A stretch of DNA of 64,000 bases from an uncultured Prevotellaceae bacterium (GTDB lineage Bacteria; Bacteroidota; Bacteroidia; Bacteroidales; Bacteroidaceae), in contig CACYXD010000003.1 in the NCBI GenBank assembly GCA_902778255.1, positions 124,001-188,000 of the forward strand, read 5' to 3'. Under the pieces are notes generated by a model. That model saw nothing but the letters and a program-made list of their open reading frames with translations, ran no database searches and was not told where the DNA came from. A program made the translations under genes and the position numbers. This document shows, piece after piece, positions 33,329-41,867 of this stretch. The number at the start of each line of letters is the position of its first letter. Position 1 is the stretch's first letter.

Positions 33329-34303
33329 ATGACAAAGTCAGACGAAATCTTGAGAATTGTGAACGAGGGACTCGACACCCTTCTGTATGACAGAAAGCCA
33401 GCATCGCTCTACGAACCTATCCGCTATGTGCTCTCATTGGGCGGCAAGCGTATCCGTCCGGTGTTGATGTTGCTGGGTTATAACCTGTTCAAGGAACATC
33501 CCGAAGATATCCTGATGCCAGCTTTGGGACTGGAGACGTATCATAACTATACCCTGCTTCACGATGACCTGATGGACAATGCTGATGTGCGGCGAGGACA
33601 GCCTACCGTCCATAAGAAATGGGATGACAATACGGCTATCCTTTCAGGCGACTCCATGCTGGTGCTGGCCTATCAGCGTGTGGCTCAGTGTGATCCTGTC
33701 CACCTGCCTCAGGTGCTTAGTCTGTTTACTGAGACAGCCCTTGAGATTGGTGAGGGTCAGCAGTTTGATATGGACTTCGAGACACGCAATGATGTGACGG
33801 AGGACGAATATATTGAGATGATACGCCTCAAGACCAGCGTACTGCTGGCTTGTGCCTTGAAGATAGGTGCTATTCTGGGTGATGCCTCTAAGGAGGATGC
33901 CGACCTGCTCTATCAGTTTGGCGAGAAGATAGGACTTGCGTTCCAACTGCAAGATGATATGCTTGATGTATATGGCGATCCGAAAGTCTTTGGAAAGGCT
34001 ATCGGTGGCGATATCACCTCTAATAAGAAAACCTATATGCTTATCAATGCCGTGAATCGTGCCAATGCCGAGCAGCGTGCCGAACTGATGCGCTGGATTG
34101 AGGCTAAGGAGTTCAATCGTGCTGAGAAAGTGGCTGCCGTTACCCGTCTGTATGACGAGATAGGCATCCGTCAGCTCTGCGAGGAAAAGATTAACTTCTA
34201 CTTCGAGCAGGGTAAGCAGCTGCTCGAAAAGATCAGCGTGTCTGCAGAGCGTAAGGAAGAACTTCGTCAATATACCAATGCCATGATGCATAGGGAGAAG
34301 TGA
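33329..34303 (+). CDS. Polyprenyl (trans-isoprenyl) diphosphate synthase
   Basis: A 324-residue isoprenyl chain-elongating enzyme. The first Asp-rich motif DDLMD (79-83, in LLHDDLMDNADVRRGQPTVH) and the second LQDDMLDVYGD (209-213) bind magnesium and the substrates, and GGKRIRP (~38-44) is the IPP-binding signature. Chain length cannot be set with certainty. Bulky aromatic residues before the first motif (ETYHNYTLLHDD) suggest a short- to medium-chain product. It sits 21 bp after the TonB-like gene and 3 bp before the TatD gene. Confidence 0.88.
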   Translation: MTKSDEILRIVNEGLDTLLYDRKPASLYEPIRYVLSLGGKRIRPVLMLLGYNLFKEHPEDILMPALGLETYHNYTLLHDDLMDNADVRRGQPTVHKKWDDNTAILSGDSMLVLAYQRVAQCDPVHLPQVLSLFTETALEIGEGQQFDMDFETRNDVTEDEYIEMIRLKTSVLLACALKIGAILGDASKEDADLLYQFGEKIGLAFQLQDDMLDVYGDPKVFGKAIGGDITSNKKTYMLINAVNRANAEQRAELMRWIEAKEFNRAEKVAAVTRLYDEIGIRQLCEEKINFYFEQGKQLLEKISVSAERKEELRQYTNAMMHREK

Positions 34304-34306
34304 TAG

Positions 34307-35107
34307 ATGAAAGAGTTGATTAGTTTTGTCGACACTCATTGTCACTTGGATGGTGAGGAGTTCGATGACGATAGGGCAGAGGTGATGCGGCGTGCCCGTG
34401 AAGCAGGCTGTAAGGCCATCTTCCTGCCAGCCATCGATCTTACCACTTCTCAATGTGTCTTGACTCTTTCTCAAAAGTATCCAGATTTTCTCTTTCCTAT
34501 GGTGGGCCTTCATCCTGAGGAGGTTCGTGCCGACTGGCGTGAACAGCTGTCTCGGATAAAGGAACTCATCCTTCATCCTTCCTCCCTCAACCCTCTTATC
34601 GCCATTGGCGAAGTTGGTCTTGACTTCTATTGGAGCCGTGAGTTCGAGCAGGAACAGTTGGGGGCTTTCGAAGAACAGGTCCGTTGGTCTGTAGAGACGC
34701 GGTTGCCCTTGATGATTCATTGTCGCAAGGCGCAAAACGAGATGGTACATATATTAAAGAGGTACGCGAAGGGATTGCCTGGTGGTGTGTTCCATTGCTT
34801 CACGGGTAATGAGATAGAGGCTACCGAACTGCTTCAGTTCGAGCGTTTCGTGCTAGGTGTTGGTGGCGTATCTACGTTTAAGAAGAGTCATCTGCCCCAG
34901 GTGCTCCCAGCAGTAGTGCCTCTTGACCGCCTTGTTCTTGAGACCGATGCCCCCTATATGGCCCCTGTGCCTATGCGTGGTCAGCGCAACGAGTCCGCCT
35001 ATATCCGCTATGTCATCACCCGCTTGGCTGAGGCTTATGGCGTGAGTGAGGAGATTCTTTGCCAGCGAACGAATGAAAATGTGGAAAAAGTTTTTGCAAT
35101 TCAATAA
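34307..35107 (+). CDS. TatD-family metal-dependent hydrolase
   Basis: A 266-residue TIM-barrel metal hydrolase of the TatD DNase family. Metal ligands are visible in FVDTHCHLDGEEFDDD, the Glu of AIGEVGLDFYWS, MIHCRKAQNE, GGVFHCFTGN and LETDAPYMAPVPMRG. Family members act as 3'-5' exonucleases or D-aminoacyl hydrolases. The promoter of the downstream tRNA gene lies across its last codons. Confidence 0.92.
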   Translation: MKELISFVDTHCHLDGEEFDDDRAEVMRRAREAGCKAIFLPAIDLTTSQCVLTLSQKYPDFLFPMVGLHPEEVRADWREQLSRIKELILHPSSLNPLIAIGEVGLDFYWSREFEQEQLGAFEEQVRWSVETRLPLMIHCRKAQNEMVHILKRYAKGLPGGVFHCFTGNEIEATELLQFERFVLGVGGVSTFKKSHLPQVLPAVVPLDRLVLETDAPYMAPVPMRGQRNESAYIRYVITRLAEAYGVSEEILCQRTNENVEKVFAIQ

Positions 35108-35122
35108 TTATTTGTAATTTTG
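35093..35122 (+). promoter_or_regulatory. Promoter of tRNA-Ser
   Basis: TTTG (35093-35096, inside the tatD end) and TAATTTTG (35115-35122) with an 18-bp gap. The mature tRNA begins 13 bp later. Confidence 0.6.
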
Positions 35123-35135
35123 CAGTCGCAAATTT

Positions 35136-35223
35136 GGAGAGGTGCTCGAGTGGTTGAAGAGGCACGCCTGGAAAGCGTGTAACCGGCAAAACCGGTTCGC
35201 AGGTTCGAATCCTGTTCTCTCCG
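35136..35223 (+). tRNA. tRNA-Ser (anticodon GGA)
   Basis: An 88-base class II tRNA. The acceptor stem GGAGAGG pairs with TCTCTCC followed by G73; the anticodon loop CTGGAAA in CACGCCTGGAAAGCGTG gives GGA. A long variable arm (AACCGGCAAAACCGGTTC region) and the T-arm AGGTTCGAATCCT are present. CCA is not encoded. It is immediately followed by tandem repeats that each end in a copy of its last 12 bases. Confidence 0.95.
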
Positions 35224-35502
35224 CAGGTGAAATAGGTTCAAAGCTCCGAGGGAAAACCTCGGGGCTTTCTGTTCTCTCCGCAGGTGAAATAGGTTCAAAG
35301 CTCCGAGGGAAAACCTCGGGGCTTTCTGTTCTCTCCGCAGGTGAAATAGGTTCAAAGCTCTGAGGAAAAACCTCGGGGCTTTCTGTTCTCTCCGCAGGTG
35401 AAATAGGTTCAAAACTCCGAGGGAAAACCTCGGGGCTTTCTGTTCTCTCCGCAGGATTCAAAGCTCCGAGGTAAAGCCTCGGGGCTTTGTTGTTCTCTCC
35501 GC
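35224..35502 (+). repeat. About five tandem 57-bp units, each a terminator hairpin plus tRNA 3' end
   Basis: Units begin with CAGG at 35224, 35281, 35338, 35395 and 35452, exactly 57 bp apart; the fifth is shorter and more diverged. Each contains AAAGCTCCGAGG paired with CCTCGGGGCTTT (a GA-rich loop between them) followed by a T-rich stretch, so each is a terminator. Each ends with CTGTTCTCTCCG, identical to the last 12 bases of the tRNA-Ser. The period is divisible by three, which creates long false reading frames on both strands. Confidence 0.9.
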
Positions 35503-35530
35503 GAAGCAAGCAAACCATAAGTAAAAGAAT

Positions 35531-35553
35531 CATTCCCACGTTGGGAATGTTTT
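35531..35553 (+). terminator. Further intrinsic terminator-like hairpin
   Basis: CATTCCCA (35531-35538) pairs with TGGGAATG (35542-35549) over a 3-base loop, followed by TTTTG. It may be a last stop for the tRNA transcript. Confidence 0.5.
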
Positions 35554-35657
35554 GTGACAATACGTCATGGCAAACTGAAACGGGGAGGAATGAAGGGATA
35601 ATAAGGGAGGAATAAAGGATGGAAAAGCGTTTCTCCTATGCTATATTCTCTTTGATG

Positions 35658-35690
35658 CAACAAAAAGAAAAGCATATGAGACATTCTTTA
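35658..35690 (+). promoter_or_regulatory. Copy 1 of the GAGACA box, upstream of the SusCD locus
   Basis: CAACAAAAAGAAAAGCATAT followed by GAGACATTCTTTA matches the boxes at 52423, 56988 and 59731 (16 of 20 bases against the 56988 copy, then GAGACA). Unlike the others, no -7 element lies 36 bp after GAGACA; the nearest is at 35755, 77 bp away. The rest of the 35554-35825 gap shows nothing else clear. Confidence 0.5.
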
Positions 35691-35754
35691 GTGGCTGTGG
35701 ACGTAAAGGAAAGCCCCTCGGACATGCCGAAAAGTTTCTTTTACATTTATTATG

Positions 35755-35762
35755 TAATTTTG
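35755..35762 (+). promoter_or_regulatory. -7 promoter element of the FAS1-SusCD operon
   Basis: TAATTTTG, 63 bp before the first lipoprotein gene. No clear TTTG at the -33 position. Downstream genes to 52360 share short spacers (9-85 bp) without terminators. Confidence 0.5.
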
Positions 35763-35825
35763 CAACCGATATTAGGCTAACCGAATAATATTGAAAGCAA
35801 AATAAAAACCAAAAACAACAAACGA

Positions 35826-38477
35826 ATGAAAAGCAAAAGACTGCTAGACCTAAAAAGGTCGCTTGCAAAGCAAGATTTCTGGAGCTGGAGCCGCCTGCGG
35901 CTTTCGGCTGTATGCTTGGCGCTGGCTGGTATGGGCGGGTTTGTTTCCTGTTCGGAGTACGACTTGGATGAGGAGACCCCTGCGGGTTGGGATCGTAGCA
36001 TCTATAGTTGGCTTAACGAACAAGGAAACTTTACCACCATGGTGAAGTTGATTGATGACCTGAACTATAGCGAGGTGCTGGCAAAGACAGGTTCGAAGAC
36101 GCTATTTGCTGCTGATGATGCCGCTTTTGAGCGTTTCTTCAAAAACAACTCTTGGGGAGTGAGGAAGTATGAGGACTTAAACACGACTCAGAAGCGTAAG
36201 CTGTTGTTTGGTGCGATGATCAACAACAGTTATCAGGTGCAGGCACTTTCTAGTACACCGAATGCCAGCGGAACCCCTGTCGAGGGTGATGCTATGCGTC
36301 GTTATTCTGCCCTTGAGCCTTTTGATAATATGCAGCTGATGAAAAAAACTGCTATCCCCAATACGGATTATTGGGGAATGTATCAAGGACGTGACTCGCT
36401 AGTAGTGCTTCATGATGCCACTGAGGTTCCTATGATCCACTTCATTGAGCGCCATATGGCCAACAAGCAGATAACCAACGACGACTATGATTTCCTGTAT
36501 AATAACACAACGCACCGCCAAAGCGGCGATGCCTCGGTGAACGGTGCGCAGATCATAGAGCAGAATATCCGTTGCTTGAATGGCTTTGTCAATCGTATGA
36601 GCGAGGTGGTGACACCATTGCCTAATATGGCTGACATCATTATGAGCAAACCCAACACGACTCAATTTGCCCATCTGCTGAACCGCTATTCGGTGCTCGA
36701 TTGGTTGGGTGATGACGTGAAAGACTCGTATAATGCCTCTCAAGGCACGAATGTGGACTCCGTGTTCGAGTTGCGCTATTTCTCAGAGCGCTCTCAGGGT
36801 GGGAAGGCATTTACCAGTTCTCATAACCAGTTGTGCGAGTCGTTTGGTTCTTTGCCCTATGATCCAGGATGGAACAGCTATTTCGTGCCCTCGAACATCT
36901 CGGAGGAAACAGCTATGTTGCAGGATATGGCTGTGATGCTTGTGCCTTCCGATGATGCACTTAATTATTATTGGCAAGAGGGTGCCGGTGCTTCTCTGCG
37001 TAAGAGTTTCGGTTCTTGGGACAATGTGCCATACAGCACGTTGACCGAGTTTATGAAAGCCAATATGCTGACTTCGCTTGTGGGCAGTGTTCCCAGTAAG
37101 TTCCAGTATATCATGAACGATGCCGCTGATCCACTGGGTATTGAGAAGAAAGATGTGGATTCTGTTTGGCTGGCCTGCAATGGTGCTATCTATCTGACTA
37201 ATCGCGTGTTTACCCCGACCTCGTTTGTCAGCGTGATGTATCCCACCGTGGTAGATCAGAATATGTCGATTATGCTGTGGGCTATCCAGAAGCTGAACTA
37301 TCAGGCATTTCTGAATTCGCTGAATACGCGTTACAGCTTCTTCCTGCCTTCGAACAATGCCTTGTTGGAGTATGTCGATCCCTGTTCGTATGGCAGAAAT
37401 CCGAAACAGTTGCTTCGTTTCCATTATGACTCTGAACGGACGGACAATGAAGTCTATGCCAGTATTCACAATATTGATCCGGAAACCGGAATGGCAGGCG
37501 ACTCTATTGGCGTTTATGAAAATACCAACGGTCTGAACCTTGATCTCAACCCTATTCTCAACCGTTTGTATAATATTCTGGACGACCATGTCGTGATTGG
37601 CGATGTGGAGGATGGTCATGAATATTATCGTACGAAGGGCGGTTCTATTCTTCGCGTGAACCATGTTGAGCTTGGTGATAAAGGCATGGAGGTAGAGGGT
37701 ACCCGTCAAATCAATGGCGAGACCCCATCCGTACCCATTGACTTTGTATATGACCAGACAAAAGGCGGTAATGGTAAGAGCTATATCCTGGAGCAGGGCC
37801 CTGTATTGGGAACCCGCCAGACCGTTGTCGATATCCTGAAGGGACATTCAGAGTTCAGCCGCTTCTACAGTCTGCTGGCTAACAGCGATATTTTGGTATC
37901 AATGTATGACAAGAAGTATGCAGTCAGCGGTGACTGGTGTTTTGGCGTGTTCAATAATTACCATTATACCGTTTACGTGCCCACCAATGAGAGTATCGAC
38001 GCCCTGATAGCCAGCCAGAAACTGCATACATGGGATGATGTGGCAGCACTGGATACAACAGTTGCTGAGCAGCATCAGTTGTATGATCAGTATGTCGGCG
38101 AGATTAATGCTTTCCTCCGTTATCATATTCAGGATAATGCCGTAATGATCAACGGCAACAATACGACAGGCCTGGATGAATTTGATGAGAATGGCAATTT
38201 TAGTACATCTTATGAAACTGCCTACTTGGCTACTGAGGGAACCAAGAAGGTCTTCAAGACGTTGAATGTGACGACTGACAAGCAGGGCAGTAAGATTCAG
38301 ATAAAAGACCAGGCAGGAAACACCCGCAGGGTGATGACCGAGAAAGAAGGTCTGTATAATCTGATGGCACGTGAGTTTACCTATGGTCAGCAGAAAAAGA
38401 ATGATGCGACGATAATCCACAACTCTTCGTCGGCAGTCATTCATCTGATTGACGGACCGCTTTTGATTGAGAATTGA
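35826..38477 (+). CDS. FAS1 (fasciclin)-domain surface lipoprotein 1
   Basis: An 883-residue predicted lipoprotein: a long basic N-region, then a hydrophobic stretch and a lipobox ending at Cys42 (GGFVSCSEYD). FAS1-type patterns recur: MVKLIDDLNYSEVLAKTGSK then TLFAADDAAFERFF near residue 70; MSIMLWAIQKLNYQAFLNSL then YSFFLPSNNALLEYV near 480; and YTVYVPTNESIDALI near 720. FAS1 domains are adhesion or ligand-binding folds. As first gene of the operon before a SusC/SusD pair, it is likely a surface-exposed binding lipoprotein. The extended N-region contains small palindromes (CTTGCAAAGCAAG, AGCCGCCTGCGGCT). The ligand is unknown. Confidence 0.75.
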   Translation: MKSKRLLDLKRSLAKQDFWSWSRLRLSAVCLALAGMGGFVSCSEYDLDEETPAGWDRSIYSWLNEQGNFTTMVKLIDDLNYSEVLAKTGSKTLFAADDAAFERFFKNNSWGVRKYEDLNTTQKRKLLFGAMINNSYQVQALSSTPNASGTPVEGDAMRRYSALEPFDNMQLMKKTAIPNTDYWGMYQGRDSLVVLHDATEVPMIHFIERHMANKQITNDDYDFLYNNTTHRQSGDASVNGAQIIEQNIRCLNGFVNRMSEVVTPLPNMADIIMSKPNTTQFAHLLNRYSVLDWLGDDVKDSYNASQGTNVDSVFELRYFSERSQGGKAFTSSHNQLCESFGSLPYDPGWNSYFVPSNISEETAMLQDMAVMLVPSDDALNYYWQEGAGASLRKSFGSWDNVPYSTLTEFMKANMLTSLVGSVPSKFQYIMNDAADPLGIEKKDVDSVWLACNGAIYLTNRVFTPTSFVSVMYPTVVDQNMSIMLWAIQKLNYQAFLNSLNTRYSFFLPSNNALLEYVDPCSYGRNPKQLLRFHYDSERTDNEVYASIHNIDPETGMAGDSIGVYENTNGLNLDLNPILNRLYNILDDHVVIGDVEDGHEYYRTKGGSILRVNHVELGDKGMEVEGTRQINGETPSVPIDFVYDQTKGGNGKSYILEQGPVLGTRQTVVDILKGHSEFSRFYSLLANSDILVSMYDKKYAVSGDWCFGVFNNYHYTVYVPTNESIDALIASQKLHTWDDVAALDTTVAEQHQLYDQYVGEINAFLRYHIQDNAVMINGNNTTGLDEFDENGNFSTSYETAYLATEGTKKVFKTLNVTTDKQGSKIQIKDQAGNTRRVMTEKEGLYNLMAREFTYGQQKKNDATIIHNSSSAVIHLIDGPLLIEN

Positions 38478-38496
38478 AAATTGAGAATTGAAAATT

Positions 38497-41400
38497 ATGA
38501 ATACAATAAAACAATTATTCCGTAGTGGAGGTTGGACTAAAAGATGTTGGGTTGTAGCATTCTGTCTGCAATTCTCCATCTTCATTTTTCAATCTTCAGT
38601 ATGTTATGCACAGAAGGCAGGCGATATCATCAGCGGAACGGTAAGCGATGCTTTCGGTCCTGTGATGCAGGCCAATGTGGTCGAGATAGACGGTGCCAAC
38701 CGTATCGTTGCAGCTTGTCTGACAGACATGAATGGTAACTTCTCTTTCAAGTTGAAGAATCCAAAAGATAAGCTAAAAGTCTCTTATGTAGGTTGCAAGA
38801 CGCAGATCCTGCCTTTTAATAAGACCCATTATGCCATTAAACTGGTGGACCAGACCACGCTGACCGATGTGGTTGTTACGGCAAAAAAGAAGGCTGGCGG
38901 TTCCGGTCTGCAGATTCCCGTCAAGGAAATATCTTCTGCCCGACAGAGTATTGACATGAAGGAGTTCGAGGGATTGTCTGTGACCACCGTAGACGAGGCC
39001 CTGCAGGGACGTATTGCAGGTCTGGATATTGTGGCCAACTCAGGTAACCTGGGGAGTGGCACAAGTATGCGTCTGCGTGGTGTGTCAAGTATCAATGGCA
39101 GCAGTGAGCCGCTTATCGTAGTTGATGGTAACGTATGGCAGAGTGGTGCAACGTCCGATTTCGACTTCCAGTCGGCCAATGACGAGAAGTTTGCCGAGCT
39201 GCTGAATGTGAACCCAGAGGATATCGAGAGCATCGCTGTGTTGAAAGATGCTGCCGCAACTGCCATCTGGGGCTCTCAGGGTGCCAATGGTGTGATTGAG
39301 ATTAAGACCAAGCGTGGTGCACGTGGTAATACGCGCGTTACCTATAGTTTCCGTCTGACAGGCACCTATCAGCCCAACGGTATGAAGCTGCTCAATGGTG
39401 ATGAATACACCATGTTGCTCAAGGAAGAATACTTCAATCCGCACATGGATCCCAATGCCAGCGATGATATCAATGAGATCAATTACGTCTCAGGTGGTAA
39501 GTTCTCTGAATACCAGATGTATAACAATAATACCGACTGGGTGGACGCTGTGAAGAAGACTGGTTGGCGCCAGAACCACTATGTAGCCCTGAGCGGTGGT
39601 GGTGAGAAGGCCAATTTCCGAATTGCAGCCGGTTACGACCACGAGACAGGTTCTATCATCAAGCAGCAGCTGGACCGTTTCACTACCCGTGTGGCCCTTG
39701 ATTATTTCGTTTCTGACCGTATCAAGATTGCCACCAATGTGGCCTTGACCTATACAGATAATCAGAAAAACTATGCCGATCTGCTCTCTGTGGCCTATCG
39801 TCGAATGCCAAACCTGAGCATCTATGAAGAGGACAAGCAGGGTAACTCCCTTGGTGTTTTCTATAATATGCTGTCTTCCTCAAATAAGGTGTTCGAGGAT
39901 AACCAGTTCAAGGATTACAACCCCATTGCCCTGGCTTATTTGGCTAAGAACGAGGAGACCAGCTATAATATCGAGCCGGAGTTCAAGCTGAACTATGAAC
40001 TGATGGGTATTGAAGACGAGAAGACGCGCCTAACTTATGAGGGAAAGATCGTGTTCAACATCTTCAACCGCTATAATGATATGTTCCGTCCATCGGAACT
40101 GAGCACAGGCGGATGGAGCAGCAAAGATGCCAACCTGGCTACCAACAATGCCTATAAGAGTCTGGGCATCACGACAACCCACACGCTGACCTTTGTGCCT
40201 CAGTTCCGCAATAAGGACCACTCGCTAATGATGATGCTTCGCGGACAGTTGGTCAAGGGTACAAGCACCACTCAGAATACTAGTGAGTACGGCTTGCCTT
40301 CAGGTACTATCCGTTCGGCCAGTGCAGCTGGTATCATCTCGTCTTTCAGTTCGTCGCCAGGTCAGTGGCGCAGCCTGTATTTCACCTATTCTGCCCACTA
40401 TGCGTATAAGGGCCGCTATATTGCCGACTTCTCTGTACGTCGAGATGGTAGCACGAAGTTTGGTGACGATCAGCGTTGGGGTAATTTCCCTGCCTTGTCA
40501 GGAAAATGGATTATGAGCGATGAGCCTTGGTTCAAGAAAGGCCTCCCCTTCGTATCTATGTTTGCCGCCCGTTTGGGTTGGGGTATTGTGGGTAACCAGC
40601 CTGGTGGCGAGGGCCTGTTCTACAGCAAATATGCCAGTGGCAAGGGCTATATTGGTAATAGCTCGGCCTATCAGAAGAATATCCAGCTGAAGAAGTTGAA
40701 GTGGGAACAGAAGGAGACCATCAACGCAGGTATTGATTTCGGCTTCTTCAACGACCTGATCAACGGTAATGTGGAGGTCTATCGCCAGAAGACTACCGAC
40801 CTGCTCATGGGTAACCGCGCCCTGCCTTCCAGTTCTGGTTTTGCCTCGATGGACTATCAGAACGTAGGTGCCATGGAGAATGTGGGTTGGGAGTTCAACC
40901 TCAATGGCAACCGTATCATCAAGGCGGGTAAGTTCTCTGTCGATTTCAATATCACCTTTGCCAACAACCGCAACAAAATTACCGAGATGGATGAGACTGT
41001 GTTGGCCTCGCTCAACAGCGATTTTGACAAGAAGAATGGCAGCTACCTTTCACGCGTGGAGCTGAACCGTCCCTTGGGTGGTATCTATGGCTTCCGTTAT
41101 CTGGGTGTCTATCAGTACAGCAAGTACTCTGAGACCGAGGTTCCTGGCGTGAGCGGTCCTAATGCGCCTGTGGCACGTGATAAGGACGGCAATGTCATCG
41201 TTGATAACTATGGTCGTACGAAACCCGTGAGATTCTGCTATACGGGTATTGATGAAGATGAGAAAGAATTCAAGGGTGGTGATGCCATCTATGAGGATAT
41301 CAACCACGATGGTCAGATCAACGAACTCGACATCGTCTATCTGGGCTCTTCTCTGCCTAAATTTACTGGCGGTTTCGGCTTCAAACTCCATTTCGGACGT

Positions 41401-41844
41401 CTGACTTGGAACAACCAGTTCAACTTCCGTTATGGCAACAAGATTATCAACAAGGCACGTATGAATGCTGAGAATATGTATTCTAATAACAACCAGAGTC
41501 GTGCCGTGCTGTGGCGCTGGCGTGTAGAGGGCGACAATGCACCTATCCCGCGCGCGTTATATAATTATGGTTATAACTGGTTGGGTAGCGACCGCTTTGT
41601 TGAGGATGGCTCATTTATCCGCCTGAACTACACTCAGCTCAGCTATGCACTGCCTTCTAAGATGCTCAAGCGATGGGGCCTCAGCCAGTTGAGCCTTTAT
41701 GTCTCTGCCAACAACCTGTTTGTGTTGACTAAGTATTCCGGTGCCGACCCCGAAGTGGGTTATGGTGGCTATGGTATCGTGTCTGATAATGCCCAGACAC
41801 CACGTGCCAAGTCGTTTACCGGTGGTGTTACCATATCATTCTAA
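38497..41844 (+). CDS. SusC/RagA-type TonB-dependent outer-membrane transporter 1
   Basis: A 1115-residue protein. The signal peptide (MNTIKQLFRSGGWTKRCWVV, ending CYAQ) is followed by a carboxypeptidase-regulatory-like domain (GTVSDAFGPVMQANVVEIDG). The TonB-box/plug region follows (LTDVVVTAKKK ... TVDEALQGRIAGLDIVANSG, then SMRLRGVSSI), and then a 22-strand-type beta-barrel ending in VTISF with terminal Phe. ATG 38497 is preferred over a TTG nine bases earlier. SusC proteins import oligosaccharides or peptides with SusD as lid. It is paired with the SusD gene 23 bp downstream. The spacer before it is AATTGAGAATTGAAAATT-type repeat. Confidence 0.93.
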   Translation: MNTIKQLFRSGGWTKRCWVVAFCLQFSIFIFQSSVCYAQKAGDIISGTVSDAFGPVMQANVVEIDGANRIVAACLTDMNGNFSFKLKNPKDKLKVSYVGCKTQILPFNKTHYAIKLVDQTTLTDVVVTAKKKAGGSGLQIPVKEISSARQSIDMKEFEGLSVTTVDEALQGRIAGLDIVANSGNLGSGTSMRLRGVSSINGSSEPLIVVDGNVWQSGATSDFDFQSANDEKFAELLNVNPEDIESIAVLKDAAATAIWGSQGANGVIEIKTKRGARGNTRVTYSFRLTGTYQPNGMKLLNGDEYTMLLKEEYFNPHMDPNASDDINEINYVSGGKFSEYQMYNNNTDWVDAVKKTGWRQNHYVALSGGGEKANFRIAAGYDHETGSIIKQQLDRFTTRVALDYFVSDRIKIATNVALTYTDNQKNYADLLSVAYRRMPNLSIYEEDKQGNSLGVFYNMLSSSNKVFEDNQFKDYNPIALAYLAKNEETSYNIEPEFKLNYELMGIEDEKTRLTYEGKIVFNIFNRYNDMFRPSELSTGGWSSKDANLATNNAYKSLGITTTHTLTFVPQFRNKDHSLMMMLRGQLVKGTSTTQNTSEYGLPSGTIRSASAAGIISSFSSSPGQWRSLYFTYSAHYAYKGRYIADFSVRRDGSTKFGDDQRWGNFPALSGKWIMSDEPWFKKGLPFVSMFAARLGWGIVGNQPGGEGLFYSKYASGKGYIGNSSAYQKNIQLKKLKWEQKETINAGIDFGFFNDLINGNVEVYRQKTTDLLMGNRALPSSSGFASMDYQNVGAMENVGWEFNLNGNRIIKAGKFSVDFNITFANNRNKITEMDETVLASLNSDFDKKNGSYLSRVELNRPLGGIYGFRYLGVYQYSKYSETEVPGVSGPNAPVARDKDGNVIVDNYGRTKPVRFCYTGIDEDEKEFKGGDAIYEDINHDGQINELDIVYLGSSLPKFTGGFGFKLHFGRLTWNNQFNFRYGNKIINKARMNAENMYSNNNQSRAVLWRWRVEGDNAPIPRALYNYGYNWLGSDRFVEDGSFIRLNYTQLSYALPSKMLKRWGLSQLSLYVSANNLFVLTKYSGADPEVGYGGYGIVSDNAQTPRAKSFTGGVTISF

Positions 41845-41867
41845 TTGATAATTGAAAATAGATAATT

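Noticed and set aside
35224-35502. Possible CRISPR array
   Set aside because: The 57-bp units are direct head-to-tail copies without unique spacers, and no cas genes are present. The units are terminators with tRNA ends.
35101-35560. Long reading frames of repeated FHLRREQKAPRF / ISPAERTESPEVFPRS type on the minus strand, and one on the plus strand
   Set aside because: They arise because the 57-bp terminator repeat is a multiple of three. They cross the tRNA gene and have no start context or family match.
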